The notes under the pieces: model-generated
Told to the model about the DNA's origin: nothing
Databases searched by the model: none
The model's input: the letters and a program-made list of their open reading frames with translations, nothing else
Shown here: positions 1-7,951 of the stretch, one piece after another
Layout of the letters: every line of letters begins with the position of its first letter
Position numbering within the stretch: the first letter of the stretch is position 1
Assembly: GCA_038236705.1 (NCBI GenBank)
Contig: JBBRZN010000003.1
Location: 53,648 to 117,647, forward strand
Source: AC-32 sp038236705
Lineage (GTDB): Bacteria > Actinomycetota > Thermoleophilia > Gaiellales > Gaiellaceae
Direction of reading: 5' to 3'
Length of the DNA stretch: 64,000 nucleotides
Translations under genes and position numbers: made by a program

Positions 1-240
1 CCCTCCCCGGGCACCGAGGGTGCGCAGATCGCGCCCGAGCACCCGCACCGTGCCCGCTGACGGCCGATCGAGCGCGGCGAGGATGCGAAGGAAGCTCGTC
101 TTGCCGGCTCCGCTCGGCCCGAGCACGGTCAGGATCTCGCCTTCGCCGACGGTCAGCGTCAATCCCTGCAGCGCGGCGGCATCACCCTCCGGCGTCGAAT
201 GGACGCGGAAGACGTCCCGCGCGTCGACCGCGGTGCTCAT
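1..240 (-). CDS. ABC transporter ATP-binding protein (N-terminal part, cut by window edge)
   Basis: Only the first 80 codons are in the window; the gene runs off the left edge. The visible protein starts MSTAVDARDVF and carries a Walker A motif GPSGAGKTS around residues 39-47, typical of LolD/MacB-type ATPases that power FtsX-like permeases. The start ATG (240-238) overlaps the stop of the upstream permease as ATGA, so the two are co-translated and probably form one transporter acting on lipids, lipoproteins or envelope substrates at the cytoplasmic membrane. Substrate cannot be read from the sequence. Signature and Walker B motifs lie outside the window. Confidence 0.85.
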   Translation of the reverse strand, partial: MSTAVDARDVFRVHSTPEGDAAALQGLTLTVGEGEILTVLGPSGAGKTSFLRILAALDRPSAGTVRVLGRDLRTLGARGG

Positions 241-3200
241 GCTCCGCCCTCCCCGTACCGTGCGGGCGCCGCCTGCCGGAAGGCCCGGCTCGTCGCGACC
301 ACGACCACCACGATCGCGGCGGCGACGGCCAGGGCCCCCGCGAGGCCCACGACTATCCAGTCGAGCGAGAGCACCAGCGGCGGATTCGGCACCGTCGCGT
401 TCGCCGTCAGCTCGACGAACCCGACTACGAGGAGGGACAGCACCAGGCCCGTGAGGATCCCGCCGAGGAGGCCGGCGAGTCCAACCACGAGCGCACGGAG
501 CCGGAGCTGGCGCCGGAGCCGCGCCGGCACCAGGCCCTGCGCCTCGAGGTCGAACAGCTCGGCACCCTCGTCGCGGCGCTCGGCCGCGACGCCGAGCAGG
601 AGCCCCACCCGCGCGAGGACGAGCGCGGTCAGCGCTGCTGCCTCGAGCATGGCGACGGCCGCCCGAGCAACGGGATCGGTTCTCAGCTCGCGCAGGAGCT
701 GCGCCTGCGCGGAGACCTCGAGCACGCTGAACGGCGGTTTCCGAAGGCGCGCCTCGGCCGCGGCTCGCGCTCCGGGCGGCGCACTCAGCCAGAGCTCGGT
801 GGTGAAACCCGCACCGGGAGCCGACGCGTTCAGCGCAGTCACGAGCGCGGGGCGGTCGACGACCACAAAGTCGGCCGTCTCGAGCGAGGCCGTTCCCGGA
901 AACCGCCTTGCGACCGCGCTGACGCGAAAGACCAGGCTGTGGCCGGCGACGTTGATGCCGAGCAAGCCGTTGCGCCCCGCCAGCGCCGCCATGCGGGGCG
1001 AGACGACCGCGGGGATGCGCAGCCCGTCGGTCGGCTGCCGCGGGCGCACATAGGTATCGACTTCATTCGTGAGCGAGAGGGCAAACCCGAGGCCGTCGTC
1101 ACGGACGATGCGACCGACCCCGGTCGTCCCGATCCAGTCCCGGTAGTCGGTCACTTCCACCGGGCCGGACGGCGTCACCCCGACGGGACGACCGAGCAAC
1201 ACCGAGCCCGTCGCCGGCGCCCCCGTATCGGCACCTCGCTCCTCCAGCTTCGGCGGCGGTTCGAAGCGGAACGCGACGAGCGTCCCTCCGCGGGCCTCCG
1301 GCGGGATGGCTCCGCCCAGAACCACTCTTCGCGACTCCCGTGACTCGCCGAGCCGCAGCGCCACGAAGCGCCCGTCCGGCCCCCGGAAGCTCGAGACCAC
1401 GCCGATCTCGGTACCGCTCACACGAACCGGCAGCTCGAGCCTCGTCGCTCCGGGCGGCAGAGCCGCCCCCCGCAGGCGCCGGCGGCCGACGTCAAGCCTG
1501 TGTGCGAGCTCCGGCAGCGACGCCGAAGCGAAGTCGCTCCGCCAGCCGTCGATCCGTGGCAGCGCCCGGGCGCTGAGGCCGAGAACGGCCACGCCGCTCA
1601 CGTCGGCGGCTCCCTGGATGTTGCCGTTCTGCCTCGTCACGGGCTCCACCCGGAGCGCGCCCGGCAACGATTCCAGCACCGCGGGAGTGACCGCCGCGTC
1701 GACCGGGATCAACTGCGAAAGATCCTCCCGCACGACGTAGTCCGCCGGCACGGCGAAGGCCGCCTGGTCGCGCTCACCGCGCACGAGGGTCGAACGGTAC
1801 GTCTCCGCGAAGAGCGCGAGGCCGACCGAGACCGCCACGAAGCCGACTGCCACGACCGCGTAGCCGGACCTGCGAGCGAGCCCCAGGGCCGCGAGCCGGA
1901 GCGCGATCGCATCCCGTGGCACGGCGCGCTCGAGCAGGCGAAGCCCGGCCGGCAGCACGCGCGCCGCGGCGACCGCCGCTCCAAACGCGACGAGCGCGGG
2001 CAAGAGCAGCAGCACGACGCCGGTGCCGTTGCCGGCGAGTAGGGCGTCCGTGTCCGCGGCGCCCCGCGCCAGAGCGACGGCGACCACCGCGGCGGCGCCG
2101 AGCGCGATCGCATCGAGCGGCGAGAACGAGAGCCGCCCCACCGCGATCGGCCGGATCGCGAGGGCTGTGGCCAGCACCATCGCCGCTGCGGCGACCAGCA
2201 GCAGCACGGCGGCGATCCCTCGTGCGGAGAGGAGCGAGTGGCGAACGAGCGCGCCGGCGGGCTCACCCGCACGATCGGCGAGCCCGATCGCCACGGCCAG
2301 GCCGAGGACCCAGCCGAGGAGCGTCCCGGCAACGGCCATCGCCGCCGACTCGGCAGCCACCTCGGCCTCGACCTGCCAGCGGCGCACCCCGCTCGAGACG
2401 AGTCGCCGGCGAGTGGCCTCGACGTCCCGCCGCAGGCGCACCGCGGCGTAGACCGCGAACGCGAGCAGCAGAGCAACGGCCTCGCCGCCGAGGAGGAACA
2501 GGCGCCGCCCGGCGACCCGGCTCGAGTCGGCGGCGGCCGTGAGCTCCTCGGTCGGGGCGCGGAGGGCGAACCCGAACGGCTCCGCCTGAAGCGTGGAGCG
2601 CACGGTGTCGATCCTTTGCACGAGCGACCGGACCGCCCACGAGCGAGCGAGCGAGCGGTTGAGCGGCAGCACCCAGCCGTAGCTCCGGTAGGCATCGTGA
2701 AGAAGCGGCAATCGGTCGAGCGCCGCGACTCCGTCGGTCAGCACGAGCGGAGGCGGGGCCGGCCGGTGGTACCGGACCATCGCCTGCACGAAGTCGGACT
2801 GCAGCTTGCCGGCCACAGGCACCGAGTCGCCGAAGAGCGTGGCCGAGCGCAGGTCGCCCTCCCCGACGGCAACGAGACGCAGGCCGGGAACGTTCGGGAC
2901 AGGCCCGCCACGGCGGATCACGAGCACCTCGCACCTCTTTGGCGAACAGACGCGCGGCAGCCGACCCGACCGCAGCCGCACCCACTCACGGAGGCCGTCC
3001 ACGGCGCCGATCCCGAGATAGGCGCCGCCGATCGTGCTGTCGCGATAGAGCGAGGTTCCGAACGGATGTCTCCCCGCCACGTTCGCGAGCTCGCGGCGCA
3101 CGCGGGCATCGAGGGTCGGGTACGGCGCCGCCTGCCCGCCCACGCTGTACCAGTTCACGCGGACCGCTCGCACATCCGGGCTCAACGTGGAGATCTTGCG

Positions 3201-3362
3201 GCCGACCGCCCGGTCTTCCGCGCCCACGGTGCCCGCCAGGACCGCGGCGAGCATGGCGGAGGCTGCGGCGAGCCCAATCACGACGAGCGCGAGGCGGCCG
3301 CCACGGCGGGCGAGCCGGGTCCGAGCCAACCAGAACGGAAAAGCGAGCCTACGGAAGGTCAT
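237..3362 (-). CDS. FtsX-like ABC transporter permease, 1041 aa
   Basis: A large polytopic membrane protein with an N-terminal signal-anchor segment (residues about 20-45), a long extracytoplasmic region, clusters of hydrophobic helices in the middle and at the C-terminus, and a second extracytoplasmic region. This double FtsX-like layout is typical of big actinobacterial export or envelope permeases. The frame is open upstream to 3533, but I chose ATG at 3362 (MTFRRLAFPFWLARTRLARR) because it places a basic segment just before the first membrane helix and the extra N-terminal residues look non-coding. It overlaps its ATPase by 4 nt. Substrate is unknown. Confidence 0.8.
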   Translation of the reverse strand: MTFRRLAFPFWLARTRLARRGGRLALVVIGLAAASAMLAAVLAGTVGAEDRAVGRKISTLSPDVRAVRVNWYSVGGQAAPYPTLDARVRRELANVAGRHPFGTSLYRDSTIGGAYLGIGAVDGLREWVRLRSGRLPRVCSPKRCEVLVIRRGGPVPNVPGLRLVAVGEGDLRSATLFGDSVPVAGKLQSDFVQAMVRYHRPAPPPLVLTDGVAALDRLPLLHDAYRSYGWVLPLNRSLARSWAVRSLVQRIDTVRSTLQAEPFGFALRAPTEELTAAADSSRVAGRRLFLLGGEAVALLLAFAVYAAVRLRRDVEATRRRLVSSGVRRWQVEAEVAAESAAMAVAGTLLGWVLGLAVAIGLADRAGEPAGALVRHSLLSARGIAAVLLLVAAAAMVLATALAIRPIAVGRLSFSPLDAIALGAAAVVAVALARGAADTDALLAGNGTGVVLLLLPALVAFGAAVAAARVLPAGLRLLERAVPRDAIALRLAALGLARRSGYAVVAVGFVAVSVGLALFAETYRSTLVRGERDQAAFAVPADYVVREDLSQLIPVDAAVTPAVLESLPGALRVEPVTRQNGNIQGAADVSGVAVLGLSARALPRIDGWRSDFASASLPELAHRLDVGRRRLRGAALPPGATRLELPVRVSGTEIGVVSSFRGPDGRFVALRLGESRESRRVVLGGAIPPEARGGTLVAFRFEPPPKLEERGADTGAPATGSVLLGRPVGVTPSGPVEVTDYRDWIGTTGVGRIVRDDGLGFALSLTNEVDTYVRPRQPTDGLRIPAVVSPRMAALAGRNGLLGINVAGHSLVFRVSAVARRFPGTASLETADFVVVDRPALVTALNASAPGAGFTTELWLSAPPGARAAAEARLRKPPFSVLEVSAQAQLLRELRTDPVARAAVAMLEAAALTALVLARVGLLLGVAAERRDEGAELFDLEAQGLVPARLRRQLRLRALVVGLAGLLGGILTGLVLSLLVVGFVELTANATVPNPPLVLSLDWIVVGLAGALAVAAAIVVVVVATSRAFRQAAPARYGEGGA

Positions 3363-3468
3363 CAGCCTGCCCAACGGTGCCAGCAGGCCCCCTGGCCGTC
3401 CACCCGGTTCGGGCAAATGAGCCGTTCGGCCCATTGACTTGAAGGCCTCCGCTGCCGACCCTTGCATT

Positions 3469-3624
3469 GTGAGCAACACGCAGATCGTCCTCTGGTGCAC
3501 CGCGCTGATCATCCTCGAGCTGAACCACCTCAAGTGGATCTGGTGGACCTACTGGGAGTGCGCGAAGTGCGGCCACAAGCACAAGGACTGCGGCTGCAGC
3601 TCCAAGTGGCTCATGTATTTGTAA
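3469..3624 (+). CDS. Small Cys-rich protein, 51 aa
   Basis: GTG start at 3469; the product begins VSNTQIVLWCTALIILELNH, a hydrophobic stretch, followed by an aromatic segment and a compact Cys/His cluster CAKCGHKHKDCGC that could bind zinc. It is divergent from the FtsX permease and followed directly by a perfect 12-bp hairpin, which supports an independent transcription unit. A TTGACT element lies at 3434-3439. I do not recognise the family; function unknown. The alternative upstream in-frame ATG at 3439 would overlap the promoter-like element and is less likely. Confidence 0.5.
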   Translation: MSNTQIVLWCTALIILELNHLKWIWWTYWECAKCGHKHKDCGCSSKWLMYL

Positions 3625-3648
3625 CGGGGGAACCCTGGTTCCCCCGTT
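3623..3648 (+). terminator. Rho-independent-like hairpin
   Basis: Perfect 12-bp inverted repeat (AACGGGGGAACC / GGTTCCCCCGTT) with a 2-nt centre, starting inside the stop codon of the 51-aa Cys-rich gene. No long T tract follows, as is usual in high-GC actinobacteria. Immediately after it the 12-mer GTTGGCCCCCTC occurs twice (3646-3657 and 3667-3678). Confidence 0.6.
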
Positions 3649-3781
3649 GGCCCCCTCCTTGCGAGCGTTGGCCCCCTCAAGCCGTTTCAGGAGCCGCCTG
3701 ACGAGAGCTGCCGTCGGACGGTCTTGTCGTTGTGAGGCTCCCGCCGGCCGAGCCCGGCTCCGCCGGCTAGTCGTTCTGCCC

Positions 3782-5314
3782 CTACTTGCTCTTGTCGAGG
3801 TGTTCGTAAGCCGGCAGCGTCAGGAAGTCCTCCAACTCCTCACCCAGCGCGACCTGCTCGAAGAGCTCCCGCGCCTCCGCTGCGCGGCTGCGCTCGAAGA
3901 CCTCGTCGCCGAATCTCTCTCGCAGGCGCCCGAGCTCCTCGTCGATCACGCGGCGCACGTGCTCTCGCTCGAAGTGGTCGTGGCGGATCCACTGCCAGAC
4001 CTGCGAGCGAGCGATCTCGGCCGTCGCCGCGTCCTCCATCAGGTTGTCGATCGCGACCGCGCCGCTGCCGCGCAGCCACGCGGAGAGGTACTGGATCCCG
4101 ACACTCACGTCGTTGCGCAGTCCCTCCTCGGTGATCTCGCCGGGGGTCGAGGCCACGTCGAGCAACTCGGCCGCGCTCACCTGCACGTCGTCGCGCTGCC
4201 GCTCGAGCTGGTTCGGCCGCCCGCCGAGCACGCGGTCGAACTCCTCGAGCGCGACCGGCACCAGGTCGGGATGCGCGACCCAGGTGCCGTCGAAGCCGTC
4301 GCCCGCCTCGCGACGCTTGTCGTCGCGCACCTTCGCGAGCGCGCGCTCGTTCAGCTCCGCGTCCTTGCGGCTCGGGATGAACGCCGCCATCCCGCCCATC
4401 GCGTGCACGCCGCGCCGGTGGCAGGTCTTGACGAGCAGCTCCGTGTAGGCGCGCATGAACGGCGCGGTCATCGAGACGCTGTTCCGGTCGGGCAGGACGA
4501 ACTCCCGCCTCCGGCCCAGTTTCTTGATCACACTGAACATGTAGTCCCAGCGCCCGGCGTTCAGGCCGGCCGAGTGCTCGCGCAACTCCCAGAGGATCTC
4601 GTCCATCTCGAAAGCGGCGAGCACCGTCTCGATCAGCACCGTCGCCCTGATCGAGCCGCGCCGGAGGCCGAGTGTCTCCTCCGCGTGCACGAAGACGTCG
4701 TTCCAGAGCCGCGCCTCGAGGTGGCTCTCAAGCTTCGGCAGGTACAGGTACGGGCCCGCGCCCTTGTCGAGGAGCCGCTGCCCGTTGCGGAAGAGGTAGA
4801 GGCCGAAGTCGAACAGGCTCCCGGCGACCGGCGCGCCGTCGAGCTCGAGGTGGCGCTCCTCGAGATGCCAGCCGCGCGGCCGCACGAGCAGGGTCGCGGT
4901 CTCGTCGTTCAGCCGGTAGTGCTTGTCCGGCGTCTCCAGCTCGATCGTGCCCTCGATCGCGTCGGTCAGGTTCGCCTGGCCCTCCAGCATGTTCGCCCAG
5001 GTGGGCGAGTTCGCGTCCTCGAAGTCGGCCATGAACATGCGAGCGCCCGAGTTGAGGGCGTTGATCACCATCTTCCGGTCGGTCGGACCGGTGATCTCGA
5101 CCCGGCGGTCGGCGAGCGGCTCCGGCACGGGCTCGATCGTCCAGCCGCTCTCGCGGATCTCCCGCGTCTCGGGCAGGAAACCGGGCAGCTCGCCTGCAGC
5201 CAGCAGCTGCTGTCGCTCGGCGCGGGCCGCCAGCAGCTCGCGGCGCCGCGGCCCGAAGCGCCGCTCGAGGTCCTGGACGAACGCGACCGCCTCCGGGGTG
5301 AGCACTCCCTCCAC
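3782..5314 (-). CDS. aceB: Malate synthase A
   Basis: 510 aa, full length for malate synthase A, which condenses glyoxylate and acetyl-CoA to malate in the glyoxylate shunt. The family signature ADFEDANSPTWANMLEGQ lies at residues 96-113, and the body contains conserved blocks such as GRWDYMFS and the HAMGGMAAFIP region expected in the TIM barrel. The ATG at 5314 gives a normal N-terminus. Isocitrate lyase is not in the window. The gene stands alone, divergent from three small membrane or Cys-rich genes downstream on the other strand. Its presence implies growth on C2 compounds or fatty acids. Confidence 0.95.
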   Translation of the reverse strand: MEGVLTPEAVAFVQDLERRFGPRRRELLAARAERQQLLAAGELPGFLPETREIRESGWTIEPVPEPLADRRVEITGPTDRKMVINALNSGARMFMADFEDANSPTWANMLEGQANLTDAIEGTIELETPDKHYRLNDETATLLVRPRGWHLEERHLELDGAPVAGSLFDFGLYLFRNGQRLLDKGAGPYLYLPKLESHLEARLWNDVFVHAEETLGLRRGSIRATVLIETVLAAFEMDEILWELREHSAGLNAGRWDYMFSVIKKLGRRREFVLPDRNSVSMTAPFMRAYTELLVKTCHRRGVHAMGGMAAFIPSRKDAELNERALAKVRDDKRREAGDGFDGTWVAHPDLVPVALEEFDRVLGGRPNQLERQRDDVQVSAAELLDVASTPGEITEEGLRNDVSVGIQYLSAWLRGSGAVAIDNLMEDAATAEIARSQVWQWIRHDHFEREHVRRVIDEELGRLRERFGDEVFERSRAAEARELFEQVALGEELEDFLTLPAYEHLDKSK

Positions 5315-5334
5315 GCCCGTTAGCCTCTCATGTC

Positions 5335-5496
5335 GTGCTCGACCCGGACCTCTTCTCGGTGCTGCTCGCCGCCGTGTTCGCGGGCCTGCTCGCCGTCCCC
5401 GGGCTCCGCAGGGCGGTGCGGCGCGGTGAGCGCTTCTGTGCCTCCTGCGGGCGGCGCATCCTCCTCGGCGAGCGGACGTGCGACTGCGACTTCTGA
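5335..5496 (+). CDS. Small membrane-anchored zinc-ribbon-like protein, 53 aa
   Basis: GTG start at 5335. The product has one hydrophobic helix (about residues 5-26, LFSVLLAAVFAGLLAVPGL), a basic patch RRAVRRGER and a C-terminal CASCG...CDCDF cluster that resembles half of a zinc ribbon. It overlaps the following small membrane gene by 19 nt, suggesting a mini-operon divergent from aceB. Too short for most annotation cut-offs; no family recognised. Alternative: non-coding leader of the next gene, but the Cys spacing and clean TM-basic-Cys layout favour a real protein. Confidence 0.45.
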   Translation: MLDPDLFSVLLAAVFAGLLAVPGLRRAVRRGERFCASCGRRILLGERTCDCDF

Positions 5497-5681
5497 AGCG
5501 CCTCGACCTGCCGGGCCGGAGTGACCTGCTCGTGTTCGGGGGCTATTGCCTTGCTGCGGCGATCTACATTGCGATCGGCGTCGCGTACAACGACTTCCTG
5601 CTCTCGGTCATCGTCGGGATGGCTTACCTCGTGCTCACTGCGTGGCTCGTGCCCGCCGCCGTCAGGCGGCTGCGGCGTTGA
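5478..5681 (+). CDS. Small two-helix membrane protein, 67 aa
   Basis: GTG start at 5478. The sequence has two hydrophobic segments (about residues 17-37 and 41-60) with a basic C-terminus RRLRR. It overlaps the 53-aa gene upstream by 19 nt, and its stop TGA is shared with the TTG start of the next gene (TTGA at 5678-5681), so translation is probably coupled. Function unknown; no family recognised. Confidence 0.5.
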   Translation: MRLRLLKRLDLPGRSDLLVFGGYCLAAAIYIAIGVAYNDFLLSVIVGMAYLVLTAWLVPAAVRRLRR

Positions 5682-6397
5682 GCTGGGCGGCGCACGACCT
5701 CGAGCCCTACGCGTTCCAGCGGCACCTCAACCTGAAGGTCGCGTTCGTCCCGCTCCTGATCGGCTCCTACGCGCCGGATCTCGCCACCAAGTGGTTCGTC
5801 TACGGGATCCACCTCGGCCCCTGGGAGCTGAAGGCCTCGAACCCCGCGCAGTTCCACCGCGGCTGGCCCGGCTTCGGGTTCACGCACTCGCTGGTCTTCG
5901 GCGTCGTGATCGGGCTTCTACTCTGGAAGGTCTTCGGCAGCAAGCTCTGGGCGATCAGCTTCGTAATCGGCCATTGGGCCCACGCGCTCACTGACACCGG
6001 CGACACCGTCGGGACGATGCTGCTCTTCCCGTGGACCTTCCACTTCCACCTCGACGCCTGGGCCTACGCGGGGCAGACGGGACGCTTCACCGACGCGGCC
6101 GCGTACTTCAGCGGCCTCGGGGGGATGTGGGACCTCGTGTGGATCGTCTACGGCTTCTTCAGCTGGCGCGTCCTGACGAGCGCCTACTTCGACAACTTCA
6201 TCTACAAGGCCGACGCCTTCTGGCCCTGGGCGAACCGAGTCGTCCCACGCGGCGCGCTGCTCGCGCTCTACCGGGCCGCCTTCTTCTACGGCACCTCGCG
6301 CTGGATCGCCTGGACGATCTGGGCGCACGTGATCCATCACTACCCGTACGACCTGAGCTGGGGCGGTCCGCACTGGGTGCCTGCCGAACATCCCTGA
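5678..6397 (+). CDS. DUF457/YdjM-like membrane-bound hydrolase family protein, 239 aa
   Basis: I set the start at TTG 5678, which overlaps the preceding stop and precedes AHDLEPYAFQRHLNLKVAF. The protein contains HRGWPGFGFTHSLVFG, similar to the HRG-x-THS motif of YdjM/DUF457 integral membrane proteins (annotated as metal-dependent hydrolases), plus a later GHWAHALTDTGDT block and several hydrophobic helices. Conserved His and Asp residues could bind a metal. The real biochemical role of the family is poorly known. Frame is open upstream to 5546, but that part lies inside the upstream gene. Confidence 0.55.
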   Translation: MSWAAHDLEPYAFQRHLNLKVAFVPLLIGSYAPDLATKWFVYGIHLGPWELKASNPAQFHRGWPGFGFTHSLVFGVVIGLLLWKVFGSKLWAISFVIGHWAHALTDTGDTVGTMLLFPWTFHFHLDAWAYAGQTGRFTDAAAYFSGLGGMWDLVWIVYGFFSWRVLTSAYFDNFIYKADAFWPWANRVVPRGALLALYRAAFFYGTSRWIAWTIWAHVIHHYPYDLSWGGPHWVPAEHP

Positions 6398-6417
6398 ACC
6401 TGTGTAACCATCCGCCT

Positions 6418-7416
6418 GTGATTCCGCGCTCGCTCATCGTCGTTACGCTCGCGCTCGCCACCGCGGCGCCGGCTTCGGGCGGGATCGCCGAGATGAGGGA
6501 CGCGCAGGGGCACCTCGTTGCGAACGCCGGCGCAGGGGGCTCGTTCGCCAGTTTCCAGGACGGCGGCTGGGCGCTCCGCTTCGACTCGGCCTCCCGTAGC
6601 TCGCGCGGGGTCTCGCTCGTCGGGGTCTCGCTCGCGGGCGGCCTCGTCTACGCAGAGCGGATCGTCGTGCCCGCGCACGGCCTGCGCGGGGCCCGCGTCG
6701 AGGGGTTGACGGTGAACGGGCGGGCCGTCGCCGCGCGGCCGAACGCCCTTGTGCCCCTAGGTCCGGGGAGCTACCTGATCGTGCTGCAGGAGGCCGTCGT
6801 CCCCGGAGAGGGCAGCGGCGTGGTAGGCCTGCGGCTCGTCGCGGGCGACGCCTCGCTCGGGATCGACCCCGGCTCGCAGCTCCTCGTCGGGCTCGCCCGG
6901 GCGGCGATGCCTCCGGCCCACCGGCACCGCACCGCGCGCCTGTCCTGGCTTGCGCTCGGCGTCGCCGGCCACGGCGTGGACACAGGCAGCAGCGACCGCT
7001 CGCAGGAGCCGCTCCTGCTCGGCGTGCAAACCGGCGGGACGACCGGCGCCCAGGCGGTAAGCATCGCTCTGCAGTACCTCGGGGTGCCCTACCGCTGGGG
7101 CGGCGCCGACCCGATCGGCGGTTTCGACTGCTCCGGCCTGGCGCTGTACGTCTACGCGCAGCTCGGCATCAGCCTGACCCACTACACCGGCGCGCAGTTC
7201 GAGGAGGGCCGGCCCGTGCTCCCCTGGGACCTGCAGCCCGGCGACCTCCTGTTCTTCCATCCGAGCTCGCTCGGCCCGCAGCACGAGGGGATCTACATCG
7301 GCGGTGGCCGCTTCGTCCAGGCCCCGCACACAGGCGACGTGGTTAAGATCTCATCGCTTGCGGAGCCGGCCTACAGCGCCGGCTTCGTCGGGGCCGTCCG
7401 GCCCTGGGGCGCGTAG
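6418..7416 (+). CDS. Secreted NlpC/P60 family peptidoglycan hydrolase, 332 aa
   Basis: GTG start at 6418 gives a clear signal peptide (IPRSLIVVTLALATAAPASG). The C-terminal ~120 residues are an NlpC/P60 domain: YRWGGADPIGGFDCSGLALY holds the catalytic Cys238, and HEGIYIGGGRFVQAPHTG provides the His-containing strand. Such enzymes cleave peptide bonds in peptidoglycan stems outside the membrane. The N-terminal ~200 residues are a beta-rich domain I do not recognise, perhaps for wall binding. It starts 21 nt after the DUF457-like gene, so it may be co-transcribed. Confidence 0.85.
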   Translation: MIPRSLIVVTLALATAAPASGGIAEMRDAQGHLVANAGAGGSFASFQDGGWALRFDSASRSSRGVSLVGVSLAGGLVYAERIVVPAHGLRGARVEGLTVNGRAVAARPNALVPLGPGSYLIVLQEAVVPGEGSGVVGLRLVAGDASLGIDPGSQLLVGLARAAMPPAHRHRTARLSWLALGVAGHGVDTGSSDRSQEPLLLGVQTGGTTGAQAVSIALQYLGVPYRWGGADPIGGFDCSGLALYVYAQLGISLTHYTGAQFEEGRPVLPWDLQPGDLLFFHPSSLGPQHEGIYIGGGRFVQAPHTGDVVKISSLAEPAYSAGFVGAVRPWGA

Positions 7417-7453
7417 AGCTCGGCGCCCTCGACGGCACCGCCGTCGCCGGCCT

Positions 7454-7951
7454 TCAGCCGTCTGATCCGGCGAGCAGCTTCCGGAACTTGCCGTATTGCC
7501 CGGCCTTGCCGACGGTGACCAGCGTGTCTCCCTGCTGGATCACGTCGTCCGGCTGAGCTCCCGTGACGGGCTCGGGCTCGCGCAGGATCGCGATGATCGT
7601 GACCCCGGTCTTGGCGCGGAACCCGCTCTCCGCGAGCGTCTTTCCGATCCACGGGCTCCTGTCCGGCACCGCCTCCCACTCGATCAGCAGCTCGCCGAGC
7701 GCCATCTCGAGGTCCTCGACGATCTTCGGGCGCTCGTAGGCGCCGCCGATCACCGCGCCCAACTGGCGCGCCTCGTCGTCGTCGAGCCTGATCACCGCCT
7801 TGGGCTCCTCGTCGTCGGAGTGACGGAAGAAGTAGAGCTCGCGCACGCCGTCGTTGTGCAGGATCACCGCCAGGCGACCGCCATCGTCGAGGCGGAGCGT
7901 GAACTTCGTCCCCACTCCGGGTAGCCGCGTCTCACGCAGGTCGACGGGCAT
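7454..7951 (-). CDS. khtT: Cation:proton antiporter regulatory subunit, KhtT-like (RCK_C/TrkA_C)
   Basis: 165 aa. The C-terminal half (about residues 75-160, containing GKTLAESGFRAKTGVTIIAI and DVIQQGDTLVTVG) is a TrkA-C/RCK_C domain, the ligand-binding module that gates K+ transport. The N-terminus is a small beta domain typical of KhtT. Its start overlaps the 3' end of the antiporter gene by 20 nt, as in khtTU operons, so it is expected to bind the cytoplasmic side of the transporter and regulate K+ efflux. Convergent with the NlpC/P60 gene. Confidence 0.8.
   Translation of the reverse strand: MPVDLRETRLPGVGTKFTLRLDDGGRLAVILHNDGVRELYFFRHSDDEEPKAVIRLDDDEARQLGAVIGGAYERPKIVEDLEMALGELLIEWEAVPDRSPWIGKTLAESGFRAKTGVTIIAILREPEPVTGAQPDDVIQQGDTLVTVGKAGQYGKFRKLLAGSDG

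Noticed and set aside
3646..3678. Two copies of GTTGGCCCCCTC spaced by 21 nt, considered as a CRISPR start
   Set aside because: Only two short copies with no spacers of regular length and no cas genes.
3647..5323. Long plus-strand open frame (558 codons)
   Set aside because: Antisense to malate synthase, whose family motifs are clear on the minus strand; the frame is Arg/Leu/His-rich with no family resemblance.
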